A program made the position numbers and the translations under genes. DNA of 64,000 bases from Bradyrhizobium sp. CSS354. GTDB lineage: Bacteria > Pseudomonadota > Alphaproteobacteria > Rhizobiales > Xanthobacteraceae. Below the pieces are notes generated by a model, which saw only the letters and a list, made by a program, of their open reading frames with translations, was not told the origin of the DNA and made no database searches. This document shows positions 35,964 through 45,704 of the stretch, in pieces (the first letter of the stretch is position 1; each line of letters opens with the position of its first letter). The stretch covers positions 537,113 through 601,112 of the forward strand of contig NZ_JAACFU010000005.1 of assembly GCF_029051725.1 (NCBI RefSeq), given 5' to 3'.

Positions 35964-36491
35964 ATGGCTGGTGAAGCACCGGAACTAAGTGCGGAAGAAC
36001 GGGCGGGCCGCCCCTTTCCGGTGTCGTGGGACCAGTTCCACCGGGATTGCCGGGCACTGACCTGGCGGCTCAACGAGGTTGGTCCGTTTCATGCGGTGAT
36101 CGCGATCACCCGCGGCGGCCTGGTGCCGGCCGCGATCGTGGCGCGCGAGTTGGGTGTGCGCGTGATCGATACGGTCTGCATCGCCAGCTACGACCACGAC
36201 AAGCAAGGCGACCTCAAAGTGCTGAAGGGCATCTCCGAAGACGTGATGAAGCTCGGCGGCGGCACCGGCAAGGGACTCCTGATCGTCGACGATCTCGTCG
36301 ACACCGGCAAGACCGGCAAGCTGGTGCGCGCGATGCTGCCCGAGGCGCATTTCGCCACCGTCTACGCCAAGCCGAAGGGACGTCCGCTGGTCGACACCTT
36401 CATCACGGAAGTCTCGCAGGACACCTGGATTTTCTTCCCCTGGGACACCGCGCTGTCCTATCACCCGCCGCTTCGCGACGGGGCGGCGTGA
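35964..36491 (+). CDS. gpt: Xanthine phosphoribosyltransferase
   Basis: 175 residues, type I phosphoribosyltransferase. The PRPP loop is [17 protein letters not shown], and the C-terminal [29 protein letters not shown] matches the Gpt group rather than Hpt. It converts xanthine and guanine to nucleotides. It is somewhat longer than the E. coli enzyme because of an N-terminal extension. ATG 35964 follows AGGAGA. Followed at once by a palindromic repeat. Confidence 0.92.
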   Translation: MAGEAPELSAEERAGRPFPVSWDQFHRDCRALTWRLNEVGPFHAVIAITRGGLVPAAIVARELGVRVIDTVCIASYDHDKQGDLKVLKGISEDVMKLGGGTGKGLLIVDDLVDTGKTGKLVRAMLPEAHFATVYAKPKGRPLVDTFITEVSQDTWIFFPWDTALSYHPPLRDGAA

Positions 36492-36498
36492 TTATCGC

Positions 36499-36585
36499 CG
36501 TCATTGCGAGGAGCGAAGCGACGAAGCAATCCAGGCTGCCTTCGGGGTTGCATTTCTGGATTGCTTCGCTGCGCTCGCAATGACG
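36499..36585. repeat. Dispersed palindromic repeat, family B copy 2
   Basis: CGTCATTGCGAGGAGCGAAGCG... and ...TTCGCTGCGCTCGCAATGACG. It starts 8 bp after the gpt stop and may act as its 3' hairpin. Confidence 0.88.
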
Positions 36586-36598
36586 GGCGGAGGCCGGC

Positions 36599-37216
36599 AT
36601 GCCGCTGCAAAACCGCGTCACGCCGACCGGCGAGATCATCGCGACACCACATCGCGGGATGTTCACCGGCAACCGCGGCATCATCCATGACCCCGCGACG
36701 AAGACGCTGCTGAAGAAGCGCTGGTCGTCGCCGGCCTGGATCGTTTGCCTGTGTGAATTCCGCGGCTGGCGCCGACCCGTGATGGCGCGACGGAGCTGGA
36801 CCGAGCTGTTCTTCCTTGACGAGGCCACCGCCTTTGCCGCAGGCCACCGCCCCTGCTTCTTCTGCCGTCGCGATGATGCCAAACGCTTTCGCGTTGCATG
36901 GGAGACGGGCAATGGCGTGAGCAACGCGCGTGCGAAGGAGATCGATGCGCAACTGCACGTGGAACGCCTCGATCATGGTCGCAAGCGCTTGCACCCGCTG
37001 CCGATGCCGCTGGCGGAATTGCCAGACGGCGCGGTGGTGCAACAGGGCGATGACTGCTTCCTCGTCGCGCAGCGCAAGGCGCTGCTGTGGTCACCCGCGG
37101 GCTACGTCCCGCATGCGAGCGCCCTCGATCACCCGATGTTGCTGACGCCGCCTTCGACGCTATGCACGATCATCGCTGGATATCAGCCTGTGCTGCATCC
37201 GACCGCGCGCAGCTAG
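36599..37216 (+). CDS. Conserved-looking protein of unknown function with C-x-x-C motif
   Basis: 205 residues, soluble. It has no domain I recognise. A HRPCFFCRRDDAKRF motif near residue 85 carries two cysteines spaced C-x-x-C with basic residues after, as in some small metal sites, but no second Cys/His pair is obvious nearby, so zinc binding is uncertain. The N-terminal HRGMFTGNRGIIHD and Trp-rich RRPVMARRSWTELFF suggest a compact beta-rich start. The frame has normal codon use. It starts 13 bp after the palindromic repeat and overlaps the end of the convergent small secreted gene by 4 bp. Confidence 0.7.
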   Translation: MPLQNRVTPTGEIIATPHRGMFTGNRGIIHDPATKTLLKKRWSSPAWIVCLCEFRGWRRPVMARRSWTELFFLDEATAFAAGHRPCFFCRRDDAKRFRVAWETGNGVSNARAKEIDAQLHVERLDHGRKRLHPLPMPLAELPDGAVVQQGDDCFLVAQRKALLWSPAGYVPHASALDHPMLLTPPSTLCTIIAGYQPVLHPTARS

Positions 37217-37440
37217 CGCAGCGGCTTACCGTTTTCATCCACTGTCGTCCGCGCATCGCGCAGCGCCCATTCGCGGATCACTTGACGGCAGCGTGTCAGC
37301 TCGGCTTCGCTCGCAGCATTCGAATCCTTCGACGTACGCTCCACGATTGCTTTGCAATTGAGAAGCACCGAACGATCCTCTGCATGCGCAGGCAGCGCCA
37401 ACGCGGCAAGCGCTGCGATGGTGAACGCCAGACGGATCAC
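37213..37440 (-). CDS. Small secreted protein of unknown function
   Basis: About 75 residues if GTG 37440 is the start; a GTG at 37476 inside the end of the upstream gene would add 12 residues. A signal peptide (IRLAFTIAALAALALPAHA) is followed by a short mature region of about 55 residues with two cysteines (LLNCKAIV, LTRCRQVI) that could pair in the periplasm. It follows the MetE-like gene by 4 bp and is likely co-transcribed with it. Function unknown. Confidence 0.65.
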   Translation of the reverse strand: MIRLAFTIAALAALALPAHAEDRSVLLNCKAIVERTSKDSNAASEAELTRCRQVIREWALRDARTTVDENGKPLR

Positions 37441-37444
37441 ATCC

Positions 37445-38467
37445 TTAACCCAGCTTCTCGCGGGCCAGCGCGGCACCGGCGCCGAGCGCCATCAGCTTGG
37501 CTTCGGCGATCTCGCGCCGCATCGGCGCCATGCCGCAATTGGTGGTGGCGATGATGTTGCTCTTGGGTACGAATTTCGACACCGCGTCGATCACCTGCAC
37601 GACGTCCTCGGCGGTCTCGACCGTGTCGCTGGCGACGTCGATCACACCGGCCTGCACGATCTTGCTCTTGAGCAGGGCAAGCAGGTCGAGCGGCACCTTC
37701 GAGTTGCGGCACTCGATCGCGACCTGCTGGATCGGGCTGGCGTCGATCGCGGGAAAGATCTGCTCGTATTGCCTCCATTGCGCGCCGAGCGTTTCCTTCC
37801 AGTCGGTGTTGGCCTTGATGCCGTAGCCGTAGCAGATGTGCACGGCGGTGGCGCAGGTCAGGCCTTGCGCGGCGCGCTCGAGCGCCTTGATGCCCCAGTC
37901 GTTGACCTCGTCCATGTAGACGTTGAAGGCGGGCTCGTCGAACTGCACGAGATCGACGCCGTCGGCCTGGAGCGCCTTGGCTTCCTCGTTCAGGAGTTCG
38001 GCGAACGCAAAGGCCATCTTGACGCGGTCGCCATAGTAGCGGTCGGCAATGGTGTCGATGATGGTCATCGGGCCGGGCAGGGTGAACTTGAGCTGCTTCT
38101 TTGTATGCGTCCGCGCAACGCGCGCCTCGTCGGCGTGGACGCGGCTCTTCAGCCGGAGCGGGGCGACGACCTGCGGCACCATCGCCTTGTAGCGATCCTT
38201 GCGGATGCCCATCTCGACCTTGTGGGCGAAGTCGATGCCCTCGATCTTCTCCAGGAAACCGTGGACGAAATGCTGCCGGGCCTGCTCGCCCTCGGTGACG
38301 ATGTCGATGCCGGCGTCCTCCTGGACCTTGACGGCAAGCATCGTCGCATCGCGCTTGGCGCGGACGAGCTCGTCGCCTTGCGACTTCCAGGGCGCCCAGA
38401 GCATGTTGGGTTCGGCGAGCCATTCCGGCTTCGGCAAGGAGCCGGCGATCGTGGTTGGAAACAGCAT
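37445..38467 (-). CDS. Short (core) MetE-like cobalamin-independent methionine synthase
   Basis: 340 residues, corresponding to the C-terminal catalytic barrel of MetE only (full MetE is about 750). The zinc ligands are visible in ATAVHICYGYG (His and Cys) and in TTNCGM (Cys), and substrate-binding segments IAGSLPKPEWL, TEGEQARQHF and LVQFDEPAFN are present. Core MetE proteins lack the N-terminal folate-binding half; some transfer a methyl group from methylcobalamin-type donors, while others belong to uncharacterised methyltransferases. The methyl donor here is not known. Confidence 0.85.
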   Translation of the reverse strand: MLFPTTIAGSLPKPEWLAEPNMLWAPWKSQGDELVRAKRDATMLAVKVQEDAGIDIVTEGEQARQHFVHGFLEKIEGIDFAHKVEMGIRKDRYKAMVPQVVAPLRLKSRVHADEARVARTHTKKQLKFTLPGPMTIIDTIADRYYGDRVKMAFAFAELLNEEAKALQADGVDLVQFDEPAFNVYMDEVNDWGIKALERAAQGLTCATAVHICYGYGIKANTDWKETLGAQWRQYEQIFPAIDASPIQQVAIECRNSKVPLDLLALLKSKIVQAGVIDVASDTVETAEDVVQVIDAVSKFVPKSNIIATTNCGMAPMRREIAEAKLMALGAGAALAREKLG

Positions 38468-38576
38468 GGCGGCCCTCTCGGCGAGTTATGATTGCGCCCC
38501 TTCCTGCCATGTCTTAACGTCAAGGTACAGAACAACAAAAGTCGCCTGAAACCGGCGGCGCCGGACCGGAAACGCC

Positions 38577-39185
38577 ATGATCGAATTCTTCTTCGACTGT
38601 TCCAGCCCCTGGACCTATCTCGCCTTCCACAACATCCAGCCGCTGGCCAGGGAGGTTGGCGCGGAGATCATCTGGCGGCCGATCCTGGTGGGCGGCATCT
38701 TCAATACGGTCAACCCAAGTGTCTATGCGCAGCGTGAGACACCGGTGCCGCTGAAGGCGCGCTACATGAAAAAGGATCTTTCCGACTGGTCCCGCTCGGC
38801 CGGTCTCGCGATCAAGATGCCGCCGACGGTGTTTCCGGTGAACAGCGTGAAAGCGATGCGCGGCTGCGTCTGGCTCGGACAGGAAACGGTGCCTTTCGCC
38901 ACGGCGGTATTCGAGGCCTATTGGGGCGAGGACAAGGACATCTCGCAGGACGCAGTGCTCGCCGAGATCTGCAGGAAGGTCGGCGTCGACGAGCAGAAAT
39001 TCTTCGCGGGCATTTCCGGGCAGGAGGTCAAGGATCAGCTCAAGGCCAACACCGAAGAGGTCGTCACCCGCGGCGGCTTTGGCTCGCCGACGATCTTCGT
39101 CGGCAAGACCGACATGTATTTCGGCAATGACCGCCTGCCGTTGATCCGCGAGGCGCTGCTGCGCGGCAAGGCGAGCGCGGCCTGA
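38577..39185 (+). CDS. 2-hydroxychromene-2-carboxylate isomerase family protein (DsbA-like)
   Basis: 202 residues, DsbA/kappa-GST fold. The N-terminus IEFFFDCSSPWTYLAF and the C-terminal GGFGSPTIFVGKTDMYFGNDRL are characteristic; the position of the first serine in CSSPWTY matches the glutathione-activating serine of HCCA isomerases. It would isomerise an aromatic ring-cleavage product using glutathione. Its stop overlaps the next start (TGATG), so it is coupled to a quinone oxidoreductase. Confidence 0.87.
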   Translation: MIEFFFDCSSPWTYLAFHNIQPLAREVGAEIIWRPILVGGIFNTVNPSVYAQRETPVPLKARYMKKDLSDWSRSAGLAIKMPPTVFPVNSVKAMRGCVWLGQETVPFATAVFEAYWGEDKDISQDAVLAEICRKVGVDEQKFFAGISGQEVKDQLKANTEEVVTRGGFGSPTIFVGKTDMYFGNDRLPLIREALLRGKASAA

Positions 39186-40162
39186 TGGTGCGGGCTGTCG
39201 TCTGCCGCGCGCTCGGCGCACCCGAAAAAATGCAGATCGAAGAGTTTCCGTCGCGCGACCTGAAGCCGGACGAAGTGCGCGTCGCGATCCGTGCCGCGGG
39301 CCTGAATTTCCCCGACGTGCTGATGGCGGCCGGCGAATACCAGCTCAAGCCCGAGTTGCCGTTCACGCCGGGGATGGAGGCGGCCGGCGACGTGACCGAG
39401 GTCGGCGCAGAGGCGGGCGGTGTCGCCGTCGGCGACAAGGTCATCGTCAAGATGCGGCACGGTGCCTTCACGGATGAAGCGGTGGTGATGCCATCGCAGC
39501 TCACGCCGATGCCATCGACGTTCGACTATGCGGAAGCTGCGACCTATCTCGCCGGGCACGGCACCGCCTATCACGCGCTGATCGATCGCGGCCGGGTTGC
39601 GCCGGGCGAGGTGCTGCTTGTGCATGGCGCCGGCGGCGGCGTGGGTCTTGCTGCCGTCGAGATCGGCAAGATGCTGGGGGCGACCGTGATCGCGACCGCG
39701 TCCAGCGACGAAAAGCTCGCAATCGCCAAGGCGCGCGGCGCCGATCATCTCGTGCGCTACGACCGCGAGCCGTTTCGTGATGCCGTCAAACGTATCACCG
39801 GCGGTCGCGGTGCCGACGTGGTGTTCGATCCCGTTGGCGGCGAAGTGTTCGAGAGCTCGATGCGTTGCATCGCCTGGGGCGCGCGGCTGCTGGTGATCGG
39901 CTTCACCGGCGGCATCGGCTCGGCGAAAACCAATCTCTTGCTGATCAAAGGCGCCAGCGTGCTCGGCGTGCGCGCCGGTGAGGCGGTACGGAAAAATCCC
40001 GCGCTCGGCGAGGTGCGCCTGAAGGCGTTGCTCCAATGGGCGGAGGAGGGCAAGCTGCGCCCCAACGTCTCGCACCGCCTGCCGCTGGAGGACTATGCGA
40101 AGGCCATGCGGCTGCTGATCGATCGCAAGGCGATCGGGCGCGTGGCGTTGGTGATGGAGTGA
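39185..40162 (+). CDS. NADPH:quinone oxidoreductase family (zinc-free MDR)
   Basis: 325 residues, medium-chain reductase fold. N-terminal catalytic domain (AAGLNFPDVLMAAGEYQ, PGMEAAGDVTEVG) without the zinc ligands, then the NADPH-binding HGAGGGVGLAAVEIGKMLGA. It reduces quinones or enoyl compounds. It overlaps the preceding isomerase gene by one base, so the two probably handle the same aromatic or aliphatic intermediate. It ends just before a palindromic repeat. Confidence 0.9.
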   Translation: MVRAVVCRALGAPEKMQIEEFPSRDLKPDEVRVAIRAAGLNFPDVLMAAGEYQLKPELPFTPGMEAAGDVTEVGAEAGGVAVGDKVIVKMRHGAFTDEAVVMPSQLTPMPSTFDYAEAATYLAGHGTAYHALIDRGRVAPGEVLLVHGAGGGVGLAAVEIGKMLGATVIATASSDEKLAIAKARGADHLVRYDREPFRDAVKRITGGRGADVVFDPVGGEVFESSMRCIAWGARLLVIGFTGGIGSAKTNLLLIKGASVLGVRAGEAVRKNPALGEVRLKALLQWAEEGKLRPNVSHRLPLEDYAKAMRLLIDRKAIGRVALVME

Positions 40163-40169
40163 CCGTGCC

Positions 40170-40256
40170 GTAGGGTGGATTAGCCGAAGGCGTAATCCAC
40201 CACCTCTGTGACCGCGGATCAGAAAGTGGTGGGTTACGCTTCGCTAACCCACCCTA
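40170..40256. repeat. Dispersed palindromic repeat, family D copy 2
   Basis: GTAGGGTGGATTAGCCGAAGGCGTAATCCACC and GGTGGGTTACGCTTCGCTAACCCACCCTAC: two self-complementary halves, as in the copy at 20829. It sits between the convergent oxidoreductase and enoyl-CoA hydratase genes. Confidence 0.88.
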
Positions 40257-40261
40257 CGAAG

Positions 40262-41152
<891 letters not shown>

Positions 41153-41200
41153 GGTGGTTTCCTTCCTTTTCTTTGTTATTGGTGTTGCTACGCAGCCTGC

Positions 41201-41290
41201 CGTCATGCCCGGGCTTGTCCCGGGCATCCACGTACTTGCTTCAGTGCAAGCGTATAGACGTGGATGGCCGGGACAAGCCCGGCCATGACG
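41201..41290. repeat. Dispersed palindromic repeat, family C copy 2
   Basis: Same arms as 32427-32515 (CGTCATGCCCGGGCTTGTCC and GGACAAGCCCGGCCATGACG). The central loops differ between copies while the arms are nearly identical. Confidence 0.9.
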
Positions 41291-41301
41291 GAGTATGTAG
41301 A

Positions 41302-42723
41302 TTACTTCGCCGGCGGGCCGGGCCAGGGCTTCTGCGGCCCGCGCAGGCTCTCAAAAGCCTTGGCCATGCCAAGCACGCCGATATCGTCGAAGCGGCGGCC
41401 GACGATCTGCACGCCGATGGGAAAACCCTTGGCGTCGAAGGCGCCGTTGATGGAGATCGCCGGATTCTCCGACATATTCCACGGCACGGTATAGGCGATG
41501 TGCTCGAACGGCTTCATGGGATCGTTGGTCGGCGAGGCCCACTCCGCCGGATAGTTCACGTTTGGCGCGGTCGGCGAGATCACATAGTCGAGCTCGCAGA
41601 ACAGCTTTGATGCCGCCGTGCGAATTGCCATGGTCTGGTTGAAGCCACGGATGACATCGACGCCAGACAGTTTCGCGCCAGACTCGCCCCACTTGAAAAT
41701 GTAGGGCAGCACCTTTGCCTGTTCGGCGGGCGTCAGCTTCGACAGATCGTCCCACATCCGTGCGCGCCAAAAATTGTCGAGGCCGTCGAGCATCTCGCGC
41801 GTGAGGATGCCGTCGACTTCGGTGACAACGGCGCCTGCGGATTCGAACGCTTTCGCCGCCTTCACGGCGACCTCGCGCACCGGTTTCTCCAGCGCCAGGC
41901 CAACGCCGGGATCGAGCATCAATCCGATGCGGAGTTTGCGCGGGGACTTCTCCAGCCCTTTCCAGTTGAGGGGCTCCGCGGGCAGGCTCGTGCCGTCGCG
42001 CCGGTCGGGTTTTGCGATCGCGCTCATCATCAGCGCGCAATCGTCGACGGTGCGGGTCATGGGACCGGCGACGCGGCCGACATAGGCGGGATCGATCGGC
42101 ACGCGGCCAAAGCTCGGCTTCAATCCGACGAGGCCGCACCAGCCCGCAGGCAGGCGGACCGAGCCGCCGATATCGGTCCCGAGATGCAGCGGACCATAGC
42201 CAGCCGCCGCCGCAGCGCCCGCGCCGGCGCTGGAGCCGCCGGGATTCTTGGAGAGGTCCCAGGGATTGCGCGCGAGCGCATGGAAAGAGGACAGCCCCGA
42301 GGACAGCATGCCGTAGTCGGGCATGGTGGTCTTGGCAAAGATGATCGCACCGGCTTCGCGCAAGCGCGCGGCGGGTGGTGCGTCCTTTTCGGCCGGCACG
42401 AGCTTGACGTTCGCCGCGCCCAGCGGCACCGGCACGCCTTTGGTCGCGATATTGTCCTTCACCGTCACCGGCACGCCGTCGAGCGCGCCGGACGGCTCGC
42501 CCCCGGACCAGCGCGCGGTCGAGGCCTTCGCGGCCTCGCGCGCGGCATCGGGATCGAATGCATAGAGCGCCTTGAGGTGCGGCTCCCACGCGGCGACGTG
42601 CGCGAGCACATCTTCCAGCACCTCGCTCGGCGAGAACTGCTTGGCGCGATAGCCCGCGATCAGATCGACCGCGGAGAGATCGTGCAGCGAGGTGACTTCC
42701 TCTTCGACGCTCTTTTTATGCAT
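41302..42723 (-). CDS. Amidase (amidase-signature family)
   Basis: 473 residues from ATG 42723. The Ser-cisSer-Lys triad is visible: Lys in VTVKDNIATKG, cis-Ser in PGGSSAGAGAA and Ser in GTDIGGSVRLPA. It hydrolyses an amide to acid and ammonia in the cytoplasm. Its first 8 bp overlap the end of the M20 amidohydrolase gene, so the two are coupled and follow an M81 peptidase gene. The cluster with a peptide importer points to scavenging of amides or peptides. Confidence 0.92.
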   Translation of the reverse strand: MHKKSVEEEVTSLHDLSAVDLIAGYRAKQFSPSEVLEDVLAHVAAWEPHLKALYAFDPDAAREAAKASTARWSGGEPSGALDGVPVTVKDNIATKGVPVPLGAANVKLVPAEKDAPPAARLREAGAIIFAKTTMPDYGMLSSGLSSFHALARNPWDLSKNPGGSSAGAGAAAAAGYGPLHLGTDIGGSVRLPAGWCGLVGLKPSFGRVPIDPAYVGRVAGPMTRTVDDCALMMSAIAKPDRRDGTSLPAEPLNWKGLEKSPRKLRIGLMLDPGVGLALEKPVREVAVKAAKAFESAGAVVTEVDGILTREMLDGLDNFWRARMWDDLSKLTPAEQAKVLPYIFKWGESGAKLSGVDVIRGFNQTMAIRTAASKLFCELDYVISPTAPNVNYPAEWASPTNDPMKPFEHIAYTVPWNMSENPAISINGAFDAKGFPIGVQIVGRRFDDIGVLGMAKAFESLRGPQKPWPGPPAK

Positions 42724-43888
42724 GGGCACCCACCGGCATACGGGTCTCGATGATCCGGGCGAACATGCTGGCACCGATCGGCAGGATCTTGTCGTCGAGC
42801 ACGAAGCCGGGATTGTGCACGGGCACCGAGCCGTCGTGGCCGACCCAGAAATAGGCGCCGGGAATGGTTTGCAGCATGTCGGCAAAATCCTCGCTGCCCA
42901 TCTTCGGCTGGGCACGGGTAATCACCTTGGAAGGATCGACGACGGTGCGCGCAACGTCTTCGACCACCTTGGACTGCTCGACCTGGTTGACCAGCACATC
43001 GAAGGTGTCGCGGATGTCGACGTCGATCGCGCACTGATAGACGCTCGCGATGCCGGCGCAGATCGTGCGAATGCGTTCGCTGATCAAGGTGCGGACTTCT
43101 TTCGAGAAAGTGCGGATGGTGCCGCAAAGATGCGCGTCGCCGGGGATGACGTTGTATGCCGAACCGGCGTGAATCTGCGTGATCGAGACCACTGCGGCCT
43201 GCAGCGGCTCGACGTTGCGGCTGACGATGGTCTGGATCGCCTGCGCCAGCGTGGTCGCGATGATCACGGCGTCCTTGGAGCGCTCCGGCATCGCGCCATG
43301 CGCGCCGTAGCCGGTGATGCGGAGGTCGAAGAAGTCGGCGCTGGCCATCGCGGGGCCGGGCAGGATCGCGATCTCGCCGTGGTTGAGGTCGGGAGCGTTG
43401 TGCAGGCCGTAGAGCTCGTCGCAGGGAAATTTCTCGAACAGCCCGTCCTTGATCATCGCGCGGGCGCCGCCGAGGCCTTCCTCGGCCGGCTGGAAGATCA
43501 GGTGCACCGTGCCGTCGAAATTCTTCGTTTCGGCGAGGTAGCGCGCGGTGCCGAGCAGCATGGTGGTGTGGCCGTCATGACCGCAGCCGTGGAAGCGGCC
43601 GGGGATTTTCGAACTCCATTTTAGATTGGTGTTCTCCTCCATTGGCAGCGCGTCCATGTCGGCGCGAAGCCCGATGCGCTTGCCGCCCGAGCCCTTGCCC
43701 TTGATGACGCCGATCACGCCGGTGCCGCCGAGACCGCGATGCACCTCGATGCCCCAGCTCTTCAGCTTGTCCGCGACGATGCCGGAGGTGCGCACTTCCT
43801 CGAAGCCGATTTCCGGATGGGCGTGAAGGTCGCGCCTGATAGCAGTGAGTTCGTCGGCATAGCCGTCGATGCGGTCGATTGTGGGCAT
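42716..43888 (-). CDS. M20 family amidohydrolase (hippurate hydrolase/IAA-amino acid hydrolase type)
   Basis: 390 residues. Metal-binding and catalytic residues of the M20D group are seen in RRDLHAHPEIGFEE, RADMDALPM, GRFHGCGHDGHTTMLLG, FQPAEEGLGGA and the lid-domain AHGAMPE. It removes an acyl group from an N-acyl amino acid. It lies 13 bp after the M81 gene and overlaps the amidase gene, forming a three-gene unit. Confidence 0.93.
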   Translation of the reverse strand: MPTIDRIDGYADELTAIRRDLHAHPEIGFEEVRTSGIVADKLKSWGIEVHRGLGGTGVIGVIKGKGSGGKRIGLRADMDALPMEENTNLKWSSKIPGRFHGCGHDGHTTMLLGTARYLAETKNFDGTVHLIFQPAEEGLGGARAMIKDGLFEKFPCDELYGLHNAPDLNHGEIAILPGPAMASADFFDLRITGYGAHGAMPERSKDAVIIATTLAQAIQTIVSRNVEPLQAAVVSITQIHAGSAYNVIPGDAHLCGTIRTFSKEVRTLISERIRTICAGIASVYQCAIDVDIRDTFDVLVNQVEQSKVVEDVARTVVDPSKVITRAQPKMGSEDFADMLQTIPGAYFWVGHDGSVPVHNPGFVLDDKILPIGASMFARIIETRMPVGAHA

Positions 43889-43901
43889 GTGTTCTGTCCA
43901 G

Positions 43902-45407
43902 TTAGCGTGAGGAAGGAGTGAAAACCGGGCCGTTCGGCTTGATGCGGATGCCCGGCCGCAGGCGCGTCCACGGCAGCGTAGCCGTGTCCGCGGGCATCGC
44001 GCCGGGGGCAGCGCAGATCATCAGCTTTTCCGCGATCGGCTCGAAATCGGCGCGGAAGTGCACCGAGCTCTTGTTGACCAAAATCTTCTCTTCGGTCGGC
44101 TCGATGCCGACATAGCGATACATCGCCTGATCGGCGAGCTGCGCCTTGTGCGAGCCCACGACGATTCGGACGTCGCCGATGCGAAGGCAGGCGGACGGGC
44201 CCATCTCCATCTCGCGGCCGCCATAGTAGGGCCCGGGCGCGATGAAGCGGCCGTCGGAGAGTTTTTCGACGACGAAGGTCTCGCGATAGGGCTCGTCGCC
44301 GGGAATGCCGGACTTGCCGCCGAGCGACAGCGTCACGGTGGCGCCGGCGCCGGCTGCATGCGCGGCCTTGGCCGATTCCGGATCATAGATTGCGCCGGTC
44401 GCGGCGCTGGCCTTGTTGCGTACCAGCGCGCGTAGCATGCCGGTGGTGTCGGAATCGCCGCCCGCGCCGGGATTGTCCTGGGTGTCGGCGATGATGATCG
44501 GCTTACTTGCGTCCTTCGAGAGTTCCATCGCGTGGCGCACGCCGTCGTCGGGTGACCAGATCTTGCCATCGAAATCGTCCTCGTGGCTTTCGATCAGCTT
44601 CACGATCGCATCCGCCGCGCGGTCGGCATCGGCTTGCGTCTTGCCATAGGCGAACACGCTCGGCCCGCAATCGCGGAAGTCGGCGGCGGGGAAGCCGGGC
44701 GCGAAGGACAGCGTCGGAACCGCGTCGCTCTCCAGCGCCGCAAGCTTTTCATAGATGCCCTTGGTGGGCTGATCGTTGGTGCATTGCCAGCTGATCGGGA
44801 TCAGGAACGGCAATTGCCGGAAGGCCTTGGCGAAACGTTGCTTTGTCTTCAGAAGCAATGCGAGATGTTGCGCGCAGGCGCGGCCGGTCTCGGCCATGTC
44901 GACATGGGGATAGGTGCGGTAGGCGATCAGCGCGTCCGCATGCTCCATGATCTCGGGGGTGACGTTGGCATGGAGGTCGAGGCTGGTGACCAGCGGAATG
45001 TCCTTGCCGATGAGGCGGCGCACGCGCGCCAGAATCTCGCCTTCGCCGTCGTCGAGATGTTCCGTGACCATCGCGCCGTGCAGATCGAGATAGACGGCGT
45101 CGATCGGGCCGGCGGCTGCAATGCCTTCAACCATGACTTTCACGATGCGCTCGAAGGCATCCCGGGTGACATGCGCTGAGGGGCTCGCGCCACAGGCAAT
45201 TGTCGGAACGAGTTCCCAGCCGTGGGCCTCGGCGCTGTCGACGAAACCGGCGAGGCCGACATTGATTCGGCGCATCACCTTCAGCACGTCGGGACCTTGC
45301 GTCATCGCCGGCCAGCCGCCGCCGTGCTGGAAGTCCGCGAAGGTCGCCTTCGTCGGAGCGAAGGTGTTGGTCTCGTGCAGGAAGCCCCCGACGGCGATAC
45401 GTGTCAT
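43902..45407 (-). CDS. M81 family metallopeptidase (MlrC-like)
   Basis: 501 residues from ATG 45407. Motifs of the MlrC family: GGFLHETNTFAP at the N-terminus, DAVYLDLHGAMVTEHLDDGEGE, SLDLHANVTPEIM and ADTQDNPGAGGDSDTTGMLR, which provide the metal-binding His and Asp residues. MlrC was first found as the enzyme finishing microcystin breakdown, but most members lie in catabolic loci without microcystin links. It is first in an operon with an M20 amidohydrolase and an amidase, so a modified or D-residue-containing peptide is a plausible substrate class. Confidence 0.92.
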   Translation of the reverse strand: MTRIAVGGFLHETNTFAPTKATFADFQHGGGWPAMTQGPDVLKVMRRINVGLAGFVDSAEAHGWELVPTIACGASPSAHVTRDAFERIVKVMVEGIAAAGPIDAVYLDLHGAMVTEHLDDGEGEILARVRRLIGKDIPLVTSLDLHANVTPEIMEHADALIAYRTYPHVDMAETGRACAQHLALLLKTKQRFAKAFRQLPFLIPISWQCTNDQPTKGIYEKLAALESDAVPTLSFAPGFPAADFRDCGPSVFAYGKTQADADRAADAIVKLIESHEDDFDGKIWSPDDGVRHAMELSKDASKPIIIADTQDNPGAGGDSDTTGMLRALVRNKASAATGAIYDPESAKAAHAAGAGATVTLSLGGKSGIPGDEPYRETFVVEKLSDGRFIAPGPYYGGREMEMGPSACLRIGDVRIVVGSHKAQLADQAMYRYVGIEPTEEKILVNKSSVHFRADFEPIAEKLMICAAPGAMPADTATLPWTRLRPGIRIKPNGPVFTPSSR

Positions 45408-45563
45408 CAACTCAAGCCCAGCAATTGAAAGTCCGCGACGTTAGCCCCGTGCTTGCGGCGAGAGCAAGCCGGGAAGCAATCGCGCCATGCATGGCGTCAA
45501 GCCGTTTTGGGAATGCTGCGGATGGGGTGTTAGTTGGAGCCAAAGACGCCACCAAGTTCTCGG

Positions 45564-45690
45564 GGTCGTCCCGGCGAAGGCCGGGACCCATAACCCCAGG
45601 GAGCAGTTTGGCGAAGATGGATGTTTGGGATAAGCGCCACACGCGATGGATAGATCACGCGGTATGGGTCCCGGCCTTCGCCGGGACGAC
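45564..45690. repeat. Dispersed palindromic repeat, family E
   Basis: Left arm GTCGTCCCGGCGAAGGCCGGGACCCATA (about 45565-45592) and right arm TATGGGTCCCGGCCTTCGCCGGGACGAC (45663-45690) are almost perfect reverse complements, each also internally self-pairing, separated by about 70 bp. This fills most of the 297-bp gap between the M81 and ABC ATPase genes. Confidence 0.88.
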
Positions 45691-45704
45691 GCCGGAGCAT
45701 GCTG

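Noticed and set aside
43902..45407. Microcystin degradation cluster
   Set aside because: Only the MlrC-like gene is present; mlrA, mlrB and mlrD counterparts are not seen.
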